A stretch of 46,293 nt of DNA from JAIBJN01 sp963775625 (GCA_963775625.1 CAVZJM010000015.1:1-46293); one strand, 5' to 3'. Positions 12,141 to 22,336 are shown, numbered from the stretch's first letter. Notes: generated by a model not told the origin, from the letters alone. Translations and numbers: made by a program.

Positions 12141-12866
12141 CTAGAAGGGGTAGGGCGTCAGGCTCCACGCCGACGTCGCGTACCAGACCCCGAAGGCCAG
12201 GCTCCATGCTCCGAGGACGGGCGCGACCGCCCCGAAGGCGGAGCTGACCGGCCGCGAGACGAGCGTTCGGCCGAAGCCGCCGGAGAGGACGGTCATCGAC
12301 ACCGCGGTGAAGAGCGCAAGCAGCGTCAGCGACCCGACCGCGAGCGTCGTCGACTCGATGGACGCGACGAGGAGGATGCCGACTCCGGCGCTTCCTCCCA
12401 TGCCGTGAACGAGGCCGATGCCGAACGCGCCGGCGCCGCTGCGGGCATGCCGGTGCTGATGGGTCGTGTGGGCGTGCGTGTGCTCCTCGCCTTCGTGGCG
12501 GTGGGCGTGAACGTGGAACTCGCCGCGCCTCCACCTGATGAGCAGGCGAACGGCGAGGTAGACGATCACGGCCGCGACCGCAGTCTCAGCAGCACGCTGG
12601 ACCGGCTCCGGGAGGTAGCTGTCGAGCAGCAGGATGGGAAGCCCGAAGGCGAAGAGGGTGAGGGCGTGGCCCAGGCCCCAGGCGAGCCCGAGGCCGCCTG
12701 CCCGGCGGGTGGCGCGATCGCTGCCGCCGGCGACGAGGGTCGAGACGGCCGCGATGTGATCGGGGTCCGTGGCGTGACGGAGACCGAGGAGCACGGCGAC
12801 CGCCAGGACGATCCAGATGGAGCCCCCGTCGGCGAGGGCGACGATCCTGTCATCGAGTCCGAACAT
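12141..12866 (-). CDS. NicO/HoxN-type nickel-cobalt transporter with His-rich loop
   Basis: A membrane protein of 241 residues with about six hydrophobic helices. The second helix region carries RHATDPDHIAAV, which is the HAxDxDH metal-selectivity signature of the NiCoT/NicO families. A cytosolic or periplasmic loop in the middle is strongly histidine-rich (HVHAHRHEGEEHTHAHT...), a likely Ni/Co/Zn-binding buffer. The ATG at 12866 has a GGAGG Shine-Dalgarno 8 nt upstream, and its first bases overlap the stop of the preceding transporter gene (TGATG), so the two are translated together. Direction of transport (uptake or efflux) is not decidable from sequence. Confidence 0.88.
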   Translation of the reverse strand: MFGLDDRIVALADGGSIWIVLAVAVLLGLRHATDPDHIAAVSTLVAGGSDRATRRAGGLGLAWGLGHALTLFAFGLPILLLDSYLPEPVQRAAETAVAAVIVYLAVRLLIRWRRGEFHVHAHRHEGEEHTHAHTTHQHRHARSGAGAFGIGLVHGMGGSAGVGILLVASIESTTLAVGSLTLLALFTAVSMTVLSGGFGRTLVSRPVSSAFGAVAPVLGAWSLAFGVWYATSAWSLTPYPF

Positions 12867-14209
12867 CAGAAAACCTCCGGGAGAGCACGGACGGTAATAC
12901 CTACGCCGACCGCGAGGATGAGGAACGCGCTTGCCGCAGGCAGAGCGCGGACGAGCCGCCCGTCCAGGGAGAGCCGGCCGAAGGCCCGGCGGGCGAGAAC
13001 GGCGAGCAGCCCGATCGCCGTGACCGTCGCGGCCAGGCCGAGGCTGAACGCGACGATGAGCGCGAGGCCGAAGCCGACACGGTGGAGCGCGATCGCGCTC
13101 AGCAGGACGACGAGCGCCGACGGGCAGGGCAGGAGGCCGGCGGCGATGCCCACCCCGAGCAGCCCGCCCCGGCCGTGGTCGTGCTCGTGCGGGTGGTGAT
13201 GATGATGGTGGTGGTGCGTGGTTGTGGTGGTGGGCCCGCGCTCGGCGCACCCGGCCCGCGAGGACGCTCGCCCCGACGGCCACGACGAGCACGCCGGAGG
13301 CGAGCGTCAGCCACGGATACAGGCGCTCGGGGACGATGAAGCGGGAGAGCAGGAGCGTGACGAGCCCGAGGGCGAAGACGCCGGCGGTGTGCGTCGCGGT
13401 GACGATCAGGCCGAGCAGCACGGCGTGTCGCGGCTTGCCCCGGGTGCCGACGAGGTAGCCGGCGACGATCGCCTTCCCGTGCCCGGGCGTGAGCGCGTGC
13501 GCGGCGCCCCAGAACATCGCCACGAGGAGCGAGACGAAGACCACGCCGACGCCGAGGTCCCCCCGCGCGACCAGCGATTCGAACCCGCCGTCGCGACGGG
13601 CCCGCAGCTTCGCCGCCTTGCAGCTGCGGGGCCGCTCCGGGGCCCGTTCCCGGCTCGTACTCGACGCGCGCCGCGGTGACGTCGAGCGGCGAGGCGAGCA
13701 GGTCGGCGGGATACGCGCGGAGCGCGTCGCTCGTGCTGGTCGACGGAACGTCGGCGGTCTCGATCTCAGCGCCCCCGTTGGCCACGACGACGACCTCCTT
13801 CCAGCCCAGGCGCCGCTCGAAGTTGAGGTCGCGGAAGGCGAGCGTCCGACCGGACGACCCCTCGGGCGCGGCGTAGACCGCGTCGAACCTCAGCGTCTCG
13901 AGCCCGCCGGCGCCCGGCCGGGCCTGCACCCGGTGCTCGAGCGGCGTGAGCGCGACCCGGCGTCCGTCGAGCTCGAGCACGAGCCGATCCGCCACGACGG
14001 AGGCGAAGCCCCGAGCGCGAACCGCCGAGCCCTCCTGGAAGGCGGGGATCTCCGCCAGGTCCAGCGCGTAGCGCACGTAGACCCGGTCGCCGGACAGGAC
14101 GATCTCGCTGTGGCGGTTGACGGTGAAGTTCCCGAGCGGATGGGCGAGCGCCGCGGCCGGCAGGAGCAGCGCGGCCAGCGGCGAGCAGGACGACGAGAGC
14201 CTTCCTCAT
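12866..14209 (-). CDS. NicO/RcnA-like metal transporter with N-terminal extracellular domain (three frame breaks)
   Basis: About 446 residues when three one-base insertions (near 14180, 13619 and 13216) are bridged; the span is a multiple of three only because there are three. A signal peptide is followed by HPLGNFTVNRHSEIVLSGDR and an exposed beta-rich domain of ~200 residues. Then come helices with AHALTPGHGKAIVAGYLVG (the RcnA/NicO signature), a loop with a run of at least ten His, and LGVGIAAGLLPCPSALVVLL. This architecture is seen in actinobacterial nickel/cobalt transporters (recalled, not searched). ATGA overlap with the TPR gene upstream. Confidence 0.85.
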
Positions 14210-15517
14210 CGCAGAGCCTCCTTCGCGACCGGTGACCAGCGGGGCGAGAAGTGCGGGTTGACGTCGAGGGCGGCGCGGAAGCTCGCGCGGGCGGCCGCGG
14301 GGCGGCCGAGGCAGCGCTCGATCATTCCGCGGTGGAAGAGCTTGAGCGCGTCGCGGGTCCCGAGCCGGAGGGCGCGGCGCGCATGGACGAGCGCCTCCTC
14401 GCAACGCCCGTTGCGGTACAGGGCCCAGGCCAGGACGTCCTCGGCCTCGATGCTCCGCCGCTCGCCGTAGGCTTCACGCGCACGCGCGAGGGCGCCCGCG
14501 ACGTCGACGTTCCGGTCGAGGTCGACGAGCGCGGTCTCGAGCTCCGTCCGCGCGCCGTTCGCCTCGAGAAGCTGCTGCATGACGTCCACGAGCTCGTACG
14601 CCTCGGCCGCCTCGGCCTCGCGGCCGGCCGCGGCCAGCGTCTCGCCCAGGCGGGCCGCGTACTCCGGCAGGGGAACGGCGTCGAGCGCGCGGCGGTAGAG
14701 CGCGACGGCCTCGTCCATGCGCCCGCGCGCGGCGGCGACCCGGGCAAGGGCCGCGTCGGCGCGGTGGTAACCCGGAAAGCGGGCGAGCGCCTCGCGATAC
14801 GCGCGCTCCGCGAGGCGCAATCGCCCGCTGTTGGTGTAGAGGTTGCCGAGCTCGACGAGCGCCCACGCGGCGGGCTCGCCCGTCGCCGCGGCCGAGACGG
14901 CGAGCCTCATCGCCTCGATCGCCGCGTCGGTGCGCCCGAGCAGCTCGCGCGCGTACGCGACGCGGGCGTACGAGGCGGCGGTCGGCTTGAGGGCCGCCAT
15001 GCGGTCGAAGGCCTGGAAGGCGGCCTCGTACTCCCCGGTCTCGACGAGCGCGTCGCCGAGGATGCCGAGCGGCAGCCGCCGAGTAGGGGTTGACCGCGAG
15101 CGCACGCTCGGCAAGGCGCGCGGCCTCGGCGAACCGGTGCCGGGACGCGGCGAGCGCGGCCAGCCCGGTCAGCGCGAGATCGTTGGCGCCCGCCAGCTCG
15201 AGCGAGCGGCGGAGCGCGGCCTCCGACCGTGGGTAGAAGCCGGGGTCGCCGGTCTCCCGCGCGCGCTGCTGATAGGCGAGGCCGAGCAGGGCCAGCCCTT
15301 CCGCGTCCTGCGGGTTTCCGCGGACGCGGCGCTCGAGCTGCTCGACCTGGAGGGCCGTGTCGCCGGCCGCGAATCCATTCAGGAGCCGGGAGGCCGCGAC
15401 GTCCGGCCTGGCCGCCGGGGCCGGCTCCGCGGCCGGGCTGCCCGCCAGGGCTCCTCCGAGGAGCGCGGCCCCCGCCGCGGCCAGGCCGGCCGCCCAGAAA
15501 ATGTGTCGTCTCTTCAT
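14206..15517 (-). CDS. Secreted or membrane-anchored TPR protein (one frame break)
   Basis: About 436 residues. An N-terminal hydrophobic segment (HIFWAAGLAAAGAALLGGAL) suggests a signal anchor. The rest is a solenoid of tetratricopeptide repeats, visible as repeated A-x3-Y/F-x2-A-L patterns such as EAALRRSLELAG, EYEAAFQAFDRMAAL, RLRLAERAYREAL and RMDEAVALYRRALDA. One extra base near 15076-15080 shifts the frame between NPYSA and LPLGILGDALVETGEYE. TPRs scaffold protein-protein contacts. It is translationally coupled to the transporter (ATGA at 14206-14209) and lies 58 nt below the DUF4331 gene, so it may link that secreted protein to the transporters. Confidence 0.85.
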
Positions 15518-15575
15518 GTCGCCTCGAGGCTGCGAGGGGCCCGCCGCCGCTGGCGGGCCCCTCCGTCGCCTTCCG

Positions 15576-17048
15576 CTACGGCCCACCCATGGCGCCGTGG
15601 TGGACGTGCTCGTAGCCCTGGTGCGGCTCGGGCACGTACGGGAACGTCGCCCGGAACGGGCGGTCGTTCGCGTCGACCCCGTCGCCGAGCAGGTTGTTCG
15701 GCGAGCGGTTCGCGTTGCCGGCGCAGAAGCCGAAGCTCTCGATCAGCGGACCGACGACTGGCCCGTACCCGCACGTGAGGGCGCGGAGCTCGATGTCGGT
15801 CACGTCGTCTTCGAGCCGCCGGCCGTTCGGGAACCCGGCGAAGTCGCCGCCGAGAAGCCCGAGCCGGTTGCCCGCACCCACCTGCGCCGTCGGCGCGATG
15901 CCGGTGTTCAGGCGGATGAGGTCGGCCTGCTTGGGGCCGGTGTAGTTCAGCCCCGGGACGCCGGTGAGCAGGATCGCGGCCAGGTCGCCGCGGCCCGTCT
16001 CGGGCGCGTTGTCGAGCGCCGGGTAGAGGAGATTCGCCAGGCGAGTCACCTCGGGGCTCGTGTAGTGCGAGGCGAAGTCCGCGTCATTCGCAGGGTCGGA
16101 CGCGTTCCAGCGGTCCTTCTTGCGAAGCGGGATCACGACCTCGTTGATCAGCGGCTCGGCGAGGCGGGAGACCTGCACCCAGTTCCCGTCCGAGCGCCGC
16201 CGGCCGTTCGCGTCGATGACCTGCACGCGCTGCCGGCTCGCCGTCGCGTACACGCCGATCACGGCCTTCGGATCGTCGGCCGCGTGCAGCTGCCCGTCGC
16301 GGGTGAGCTGCTTGATCGGAACCTGGAGCACGATGGCGTGCGTGTTGAAGCCGCCGACGCCGTCCACGCCGTCCTCCGCGTCGAGCGGGATGACGTGGGC
16401 GGGGTTGAACGGCCGCAGGCCGGCCAGGTCGAACACCGAGCCGAGATCGACGAAGAACGGGTCGTCGCTCTGGCCCGCGAACACCTTGATCCCGCCGGGA
16501 AGCTGCCGGACGGCCGCCTGCATCAGCGAGCCGTAGCTCGGGGTCGAGCGCGGCCCGATGTTGACGGGCGGGGTCGGCAGGTCCCGGCCGAGGACCGTGG
16601 TCCGGTCCTTCGTGACCCTGGTGACCTTGTAGGTCTGGGGCCGGTTCCAGTCCGGGTCCGAGAGCGTGTTGATCGGCCCGGTGTTGTAGAGGAACGTGTC
16701 GCCGTTCCGGGTCTGCGTCGAGAACTGGAACTGGTAGGCCACGTCTTCGCGGCCGTCGCCGTTCGAGTCGACCTTCAGCTCGTAGAGCACGTCGTCGGCG
16801 AACTCGTTGAAGTTCGGGCCGCCGGCCGGCTCCTCGAGCGGGATGTAGTTGGCGACGATCGTCACCGTGTCGGGGCGGTCGGGACTGACGAACGCGTAGA
16901 CGTCCGTGTTGTCCGCGGCCGGGTCCTCGCTGATCACGGGCGCCTCGCGATGGCTCGACGCCTCGCTCGGCTCCGGGCCCGAGCCGCGCACGAGCGCAGC
17001 CGCGAGCACCGCCATGACCAGCGCCCCTAGGAGCGCGATTACTCTCAT
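15576..17048 (-). CDS. Secreted DUF4331 family protein
   Basis: 490 residues, intact. The signal peptide (RVIALLGALVMAVLAAALV) is followed by SSHREAPVISEDPAADNTDV, the typical DUF4331 opening, then DVYAFVSPDRPDTVTIVANY. Repeated beta-strand segments follow, and a C-terminal stretch reads YVPEPHQGYEHVHHG. The biochemical role of DUF4331 is unknown; the Asp/Asn- and His-rich motifs suggest binding of metals or small molecules outside the cell. The ATG at 17048 has a GAGGAGAGG ribosome site. It heads the operon with TPR and two NicO transporters and is divergent from the ECF sigma gene. Confidence 0.9.
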   Translation of the reverse strand: MRVIALLGALVMAVLAAALVRGSGPEPSEASSHREAPVISEDPAADNTDVYAFVSPDRPDTVTIVANYIPLEEPAGGPNFNEFADDVLYELKVDSNGDGREDVAYQFQFSTQTRNGDTFLYNTGPINTLSDPDWNRPQTYKVTRVTKDRTTVLGRDLPTPPVNIGPRSTPSYGSLMQAAVRQLPGGIKVFAGQSDDPFFVDLGSVFDLAGLRPFNPAHVIPLDAEDGVDGVGGFNTHAIVLQVPIKQLTRDGQLHAADDPKAVIGVYATASRQRVQVIDANGRRRSDGNWVQVSRLAEPLINEVVIPLRKKDRWNASDPANDADFASHYTSPEVTRLANLLYPALDNAPETGRGDLAAILLTGVPGLNYTGPKQADLIRLNTGIAPTAQVGAGNRLGLLGGDFAGFPNGRRLEDDVTDIELRALTCGYGPVVGPLIESFGFCAGNANRSPNNLLGDGVDANDRPFRATFPYVPEPHQGYEHVHHGAMGGP

Positions 17049-17202
17049 TTTCCTCTCCTCCGTGATGGGGTCGAACGCGCCGTATTCGCGCTCCCCGGCG
17101 GACCGGTTCGACGGCCGGACCGAACCGTCCGGAGGCGGCGCGCGAATGCCCCACATGGCTGCCGTGCTAGCGTTGCGCCCGCCTCGGAAGAGGCATGGAG
17201 TG
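17049..17202. promoter_or_regulatory. Divergent intergenic region between DUF4331 operon and ECF sigma gene
   Basis: 154 bp separate two outward-facing genes. It probably holds promoters for both. A short inverted pairing CGGACCGGTTCG...CGAACCG is seen around 17099-17127, which could be an operator or an ECF-type GGAACC-like -35 region. No convincing consensus promoter can be assigned by eye. Confidence 0.4.
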
Positions 17203-17796
17203 ATGGCTCGCGGGCTTGCCCACCTCTCGGACGAGGCGCTCGTCGCCCTCGTCGCCCGCGCCGACGAAGAGGCCCTGGCGGAGCTCTACGACCGCTTCGG
17301 CCGCGTCGCCTACGGGCTCGCGCTGCGCATCGTCCGCGACCCGGCGCTCGCCGAGGACGCGGTGCAGGAGGGCTTCATGGCGGTCTGGCGCTCCTCGGCG
17401 CGCTTCGTCGCCGAGCGCGCCAAGGCGAGCACGTGGATCCTCACGCTGATCCACCGGCGGGCCGTCGACGTCGTGCGCCGCGAGCAGCCGCGCCGGGCCG
17501 AGCCGCTCGACGCCGCCCCGCACGAGTCGGGAGACGACGTCGAGGAGGAGGCCTGGCTGCGCCTGCGCCGAACGCGGGTGCAGGAGGCGCTCAAGCGCCT
17601 GCCCGACAAGCAGCGGGAGGCACTCGAGCTCGCGTACTACGGCGGCTTCACGCAGTCCGAGCTCGCCGACCGGCTCGGCGAGCCTTTGGGCACCATTAAG
17701 AGCCGGATGTTCTCCGGACTGGCCACGCTCCGCGAGCTGCTCGCGGAGGACGACATCGAGGAAGGGCAATGGAGCGAGCCGAGATCCACGAGCTGA
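17203..17796 (+). CDS. ECF RNA polymerase sigma factor (SigK-like)
   Basis: 197 residues with region 2 (ELYDRFGRVAYGLALRIV... LAEDAVQEGFMAVWRSSARF) and region 4 (ALKRLPDKQREALELAYYGG, then TQSELADRLGEPLGTIKSRM as the helix-turn-helix). It directs RNA polymerase to a small set of promoters, probably including its own. The ATG at 17203 is chosen because residues before it are low-complexity. Its end overlaps the start of the anti-sigma gene by 28 nt, the usual sign of a sigma/anti-sigma pair, and region 4 resembles ECF19/SigK types paired with RskA. Confidence 0.93.
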   Translation: MARGLAHLSDEALVALVARADEEALAELYDRFGRVAYGLALRIVRDPALAEDAVQEGFMAVWRSSARFVAERAKASTWILTLIHRRAVDVVRREQPRRAEPLDAAPHESGDDVEEEAWLRLRRTRVQEALKRLPDKQREALELAYYGGFTQSELADRLGEPLGTIKSRMFSGLATLRELLAEDDIEEGQWSEPRSTS

Positions 17797-18487
17797 GCGC
17801 CGCCTACGCGCTCGACGCCCTCGACGCCGGCGAGCTCGAGGCCTTCGAGGAGCACCTCGCGCGCTGCCCCGAGTGCCGGGAGAACGTCGCGTCCTTCCAG
17901 GCGGCCGCCGCCGAGCTGGCGTACGACGCCGACGCGCCGGCTCCGTCGCCCGTCCTGCGGAACCGCATCCTCACGCAGGCGGCGAGCGAGCGGCCGATCG
18001 TCGCCGCGCCGCCGCCGCGCCGGCGCTGGGCGTTCCCCGTCGCGGCCACGGCCGCGGTCGCCGCCGGCTGCGCCGCGCTCGCCCTCGCCTTCTGGGCTGC
18101 CGACCTCTCCCAGCAGGTCGACGACCTCCAGGCCCGCCAGCACACCGCCGACGAGGTCGCGCTCATGCTGGCCAACCCGAACGCCGAGCGGGTCCCGCTG
18201 GAAGGCGCGAACGGCGTCCTCGTGGTCGACGGAGAGACGCAGGAGGGTCACCTGCTGGTCTTCGGGCTCGAGGAGGCGCCCGACGGACAAGACGTACGAG
18301 GCCTGGGTCATCCAGGACGGCGAGCCCGTGCCGGCCGGGCTCTTCTCGGGCGGGGACGAGCGGGCGACGGTGGTGCCGCTGAACACCCCGGTGCCCGAGG
18401 GGGCGATCGTCGCCGTCACGGTCGAGCAGGCCGGCGGCGTCGACGCAGTCCGAGCAGCAGCCGATCATCACCAGCGGCGCCGCCTGA
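17769..18487 (+). CDS. RskA-type anti-sigma factor (two frame breaks)
   Basis: About 238 residues. An N-terminal zinc-binding anti-sigma domain is visible (SAAYALDALDAGELEAFEEH, then LARCPECRENV, giving the H-x3-C-x2-C motif). A single membrane helix lies near residue 90 (ATAAVAAGCAALALAFWA). The extracytoplasmic RskA domain includes GVLVVDGETQEGHLLVFGL and KTYEAWVIQDGEPVPAGLF. One extra base at about 18288 (before AAG) and another near 18448 break the frame; the corrected end is the TGA at 18485. It would hold the neighbouring sigma factor at the membrane until an outside signal releases it. Confidence 0.9.
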
Positions 18488-18529
18488 CACTCGGTCGGCG
18501 CCGCGGGCGCCGTTAGACTTCCCTGCTTC

Positions 18530-20962
18530 GTGCTGTTCGGAAGACGTAGCGGCGCTCCCAGGCGCCCTCGCCGGATCCGCAAGCTTCGGTTCCTCGCGCT
18601 CCTCACCGTCATCGCCTGTTTGATGACGGTGTCGTTCGCGTTCGGCCTCGTCAGCTCCGTCGCCAGCGAGCTTCCCCAGCTCGAGCCGGGCAACGAGCGA
18701 CGGACCGAGCGGATCGGCCACATCTACGCCTCGGACGGGAAGACCGTGCTCGCCGTCCTGCGCGGCTCCGAGAGCCGGATCCTGGTGGAGTCCGAGGAGA
18801 TCTCGCCCGTGATGAAGCAGGCGATCGTCGCCGTGGAGGACCGCCGCTTCTGGGAGCACAAGGGTGTGGACGTCCAGGGCATGGCCCGGGCGGTCTGGGC
18901 CGACCTCCGCTCGCAGGACTTCATCCAGGGCGGCTCGACGATCACGCAGCAGTTCATCAAGAACCAGTACACGCAGCAGGAGCGCACGGTCAGCCGAAAG
19001 CTCAAGGAGGCCGCGCTCGCCTGGCAGCTCGAGCAGCGGTGGTCGAAGGAGCGGATCCTGACCGCCTACCTCAACACGATCTACTTCGGCAACGGCGCCT
19101 ACGGCGTCGAGATGGCGGCGCGGGTGTACTTCGACAAGCGCGCGAAGGACCTGACGCTCCCCGAAGCCGCCCTCCTCGCGGGCCTGCCGGCGAGCCCGGG
19201 CGCCTACGACCCGGCGGCGAACCCCGAGGCGGCCACGACCCGGCGGACGACCGTCCTGCGGCTGATGCTCGAGCAGGGCCTCATCACGGCCTCCGACTAC
19301 CGCACGGCCGACGAGTCGCCGCTCCCGGCCGCGGACGACATCGGCCTGCCCGGGCTCCAAGGGGCGCGTCGGGTACTTCGCCGAGTACGTCAAGCAGCAG
19401 CTCGTCCCGTACTACGGCTCCGGTGAGGTCTTCGGCGGCGGGCTCGAGATCTACACGTCGATCGACCTCGAGCTGCAGGAGATGGCGCGCAAGCGCGGTC
19501 GACCAGTGGCTCCCCGACCCGCGCGGCCCCGAAGCCGCGCTCGTCGCCATCGACCCTCGCGACGGCCGCGTGCTGGCGATGGTCGGCGGCCAGAACTTCC
19601 GCAAGAGCCAGTTCAACCTGGCCGTGCAGGGCCAGCGCCAGACGGGCTCGGCGTTCAAGCCGTTCGTGCTCACGGCGGCGGTCGAGCAGGGGATCTCGCC
19701 GCAGACCGTCTTCACCTCCGAGCCGACCGTCATCAACCTGGGAGACAAGCTCTGGTCGGTCAGCAACTACGAGGGCTCCTACCTCGGGTCGATCGACCTG
19801 CAGGAGGCGACGATCCACTCCGACAACACCGTCTACGCACAGCTCACGTCGCAGGTCGGGCCGCAAGTCGGTCGCCACCATGGCGCACAAGCTCGGCGTC
19901 ACCCGGCCGCTCGACGACTACTTCGCGATCGGGCTCGGCGTCGAGGCGGTCAGCCCGCTCGAGATGGCGCGCGCGTTCGCGACGCTCGCCAACGGCGGCC
20001 GCCGCGTCGACGGCTCGGTGCTCGGCAACGTCCCGCGCGCGGTGCTCAGGGTGGAGGACGGCGTCAACGCCGACGCCAACGACCCCGTCGAGAAGAAGGC
20101 TGTGGAGGAGAACGACGCCGCCATCGTCACCTCGATCCTCCAGCGCGTCGTCAGCGAGGGCACCGGGCAGCGTGCCGCGCTCGACGACCGGTCCGTGGCC
20201 GGGAAGACGGGGACGACGGAGAACTACGGCGACGCCTGGTTCGTGGGCTACACCCCGCAGCTCGCGGTCGCGGTGTGGGTGGGCTACCCGGACCGGCTCG
20301 AGCCGATGGAGACCGAGTTCAACGGCGACCCCGTGGCGGGGGGAACCTTCCCGGCGCTCATCTGGCGCTCGTTCGCCAAGCGCGCGCTCAGGCACCTCGA
20401 AGAGCCGCCCGAGAGCTTCCCCTACCCGTCCTACGAGCTCGATCGTCGCCCGCCAGGTCGTCTTCCGCAACAACAAGACGTTGCTCGACAACGGCAACTG
20501 CCAGGGCTCGCGGCAGATCCTCTACTTCGTCGGAAGCGGCCCGGAGGCCGAGGCCGACTGCAAGCCGAACGAGGTCGACGTCCCCAACGTCATCGGCTCG
20601 CGCCTGGCCGCGGCGAAGGCTCACCTCGCCTCGATGCCGCTCGTCGCCGACGTCGTCTGGCGGCGGGCCGAGCCGGGCGAGCGCCTCGGCTTCGTCGTCG
20701 ACCAGAAGCCGCGGGGCGGGACGCTCTCCTCCTGGAGCACCGTGCGCATCGTCCTCCCCCGCGCGGGCAACGGACGCGTGCCGAGACTGGTCGGCCTGAC
20801 GGTGGAGCAGGCCCGGAGGAAGCTGGCGAGGCGGATGCTCGGCGTCGCTCGAGACCTACGCCGACGGCGGGCGCCCCGGGCATCGTCCTGGCCCAGTTCC
20901 CGCGCGCCGGGCTGGCGGCCACGCGCAACATGACCGTGCGCCTCGTCATCGGCCGCGGCTGA
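18530..20962 (+). CDS. Class A penicillin-binding protein with PASTA domains (five or six frame breaks)
   Basis: A bifunctional peptidoglycan synthase of ~809 residues. One membrane anchor is followed by a glycosyltransferase domain (VAVEDRRFWEHKGVD with the catalytic Glu; GGSTITQQFIKNQY). The transpeptidase domain has TGSAFKPF (SxxK serine), HSDNTVYAQ (SxN) and AGKTGTT (KTG). Two C-terminal PASTA repeats follow (DVPNVIGSRLAAAKAHL and RVPRLVGLTVEQARRKL). Extra bases near 19357, 19490, 19863, 20441, 20847 and probably 20871 break the frame; all domains are otherwise complete. Starts at GTG 18530, with TAGACT 10 nt upstream. Confidence 0.92.
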
Positions 20963-21011
20963 CACGTTTCCGCCGGCGATGAAACAATCCGCCGACACAA
21001 GGAGGTAACAG

Positions 21012-21415
21012 ATGGAAGCGTCCGTCGTCCCAGCTCGTCAGGCAACAGCGGCCCGCTCGGGCATCCTCGCGGCGTCGGCTTCGTGATCCTCCTCTCCATC
21101 GTCACCTTCGGCATCTACACGTCTACTGGATCTACAAGACGATGGAGGAGATCGGCAGGCACGTCGGCGAGGGGCTCGGCGGCGTCCTCAGCCTGGTCAT
21201 CTGGCTCCTGGCTCGGCGCCGTCATGGCCTTCGTGACGCCGTCCGAGGTCGGGAGGATGTACGCCAGAGACGGCCAGGAGCCGCCTGTGACCGGCTGGAC
21301 CGGCCTCTGGCTCTTCCCCTTCGGCGTCTTCATCATCCCGGCGATCGTCTGGTTCGTGAAGATCCAGGGCGCGCTCAACCGGTACTGGGAAGGGAAGGGC
21401 GCGACGGCCGCCTAG
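21012..21415 (+). CDS. DUF4234 small membrane protein (three frame breaks)
   Basis: About 134 residues. The family signature is seen as LLSIVTFGIY followed in another frame by YWIYKTMEEIGRHVGEG, then LSLVIWLL and GAVMAFVTPSEVGRMYARDG with a final helix WLFPFGVFIIPAIVWFVKIQ. Missing bases near 21075 and 21120 and an extra base near 21209 scramble the frames. GGAGGT at 21001-21006 precedes the ATG. The function of DUF4234 is unknown. Confidence 0.75.
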
Positions 21416-21417
21416 AC

Positions 21418-21980
21418 CTAGAAGCGCCTGCTCACGAACGGAGAGCCGGCGAGCCCGTAGCGCCACGGAAGCTCGGCCGCGCGCGTGATCCCCACGCGCG
21501 TGCCGGTGACGACCTCGACGGCCTTCTCCGCCGCCCGCAGCTCGAACGGCGGGCGGTCGAGCGGAAGGCCGTCGTGCGCGCCGGTGACTCCGAGCGCCTG
21601 GCAGAGGCGGCCCGGGCCGGAGCAGAGCAGGCGGGCGTCGTCCAGGCCCCGGCGCGTGCGCGCATCCGGTCGAGGCCGGCCAGGGGCTCGAGCGCGCGCA
21701 CGAGCACGGCCTCGGCGCTCCCCTCCGGGCCGCAGACGAGGTTGAGGCACCAGTGGACGCCGTAGGAGCGGTAGACGTACGCGTGCCCTCCGGGGCCGAA
21801 CATGGCGCGGTTGCGGGCGGTCGGGCCGCGGTAGCCGTGGCTGGCCGGGTCGCCGGGGTCGTAGGCCTCCACCTCGACGATGCGGCCGCCGACGCCGGCC
21901 ACGAGCAGCGTGGCGCCGACGAGCTCGGGCGCGACCTCGTGGACGCTCCGCGCGAAGAAGCCGCGCGTGAGGACGGTCAA
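21418..21980 (-). CDS. 3-methyladenine DNA glycosylase, AAG/MPG family (one frame break)
   Basis: A base-excision repair enzyme of ~188 residues that removes alkylated purines. It begins at a TTG (21980) overlapping the stop of the RemA-like gene (TTGA). Motifs include VGATLLV, IVEVEAYDPGDPASHGYRG with the catalytic Glu, RNRAMFGPGGHAYVYRSYGV, and LLCSGPGRLCQALGVT after the frame break near 21655, where one base appears to be missing. The end LPWRYGLAGSPFVSRRF matches the family's C-terminus. Confidence 0.9.
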
Positions 21981-22336
21981 AAGAGCTGTTCGGCCTCGGC
22001 CGGCCTCGCGCTCGCCTCGAGCAGCTTGCGCGCCCGCCGCCCGAGGTCGCCCAGGTCGACGCGGCCCTTCTCGGCGTCCTCGGCGATCCGCTCGGCAAAC
22101 GCGAGCGCGTCGTCGAGGAGCTTCGACCCGGCGGCGACGTCCTGGCCCATGTCGTGCAGGATCGTCCGCTCCGTGCGTGAGGCGACGATCGGCTCGGCGA
22201 CGCCGTCGACCCAGACCAGCGTCCGCCTCCCCCCGCCGCGGTCCTCGCCGCGGATCGGCTCGAGCGCGTAGATCTTGTCCGCGCGCGCGTACTTGCCGAA
22301 GCCGAGGAAGACCATGCGGGCCGCGACGTCCGCCAC
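21977..22336 (-). CDS. RemA/DUF370-like protein
   Basis: 119 residues. The opening MVFLGFGKYARADKIYALEP resembles the RemA/DUF370 pattern (V-G-F-G-N-Y-V-x-x-x-R-I-x-A), followed by GGRRTLVWVDGVAEPIVASR and RTERTILHDM, close to the GRRTRSVIVTDSGHVVLS and ETIAHRL segments of RemA. RemA proteins are DNA-binding biofilm/matrix regulators in Bacillus. A C-terminal helical extension is extra. The GTG at 22336 lies 6 nt after GATAAT, so the mRNA is probably leaderless. Assignment to the family is by pattern only. Confidence 0.6.
   Translation of the reverse strand: MADVAARMVFLGFGKYARADKIYALEPIRGEDRGGGRRTLVWVDGVAEPIVASRTERTILHDMGQDVAAGSKLLDDALAFAERIAEDAEKGRVDLGDLGRRARKLLEASARPAEAEQLF

Noticed and set aside
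18530..20962. Programmed +1 frameshifting as the cause of the many frame breaks
   Set aside because: Sites share no slippery heptamer or downstream structure, both + and - shifts occur, and one gene would need five or six events. Sequence error explains it better. Kept as a testable alternative in the findings.
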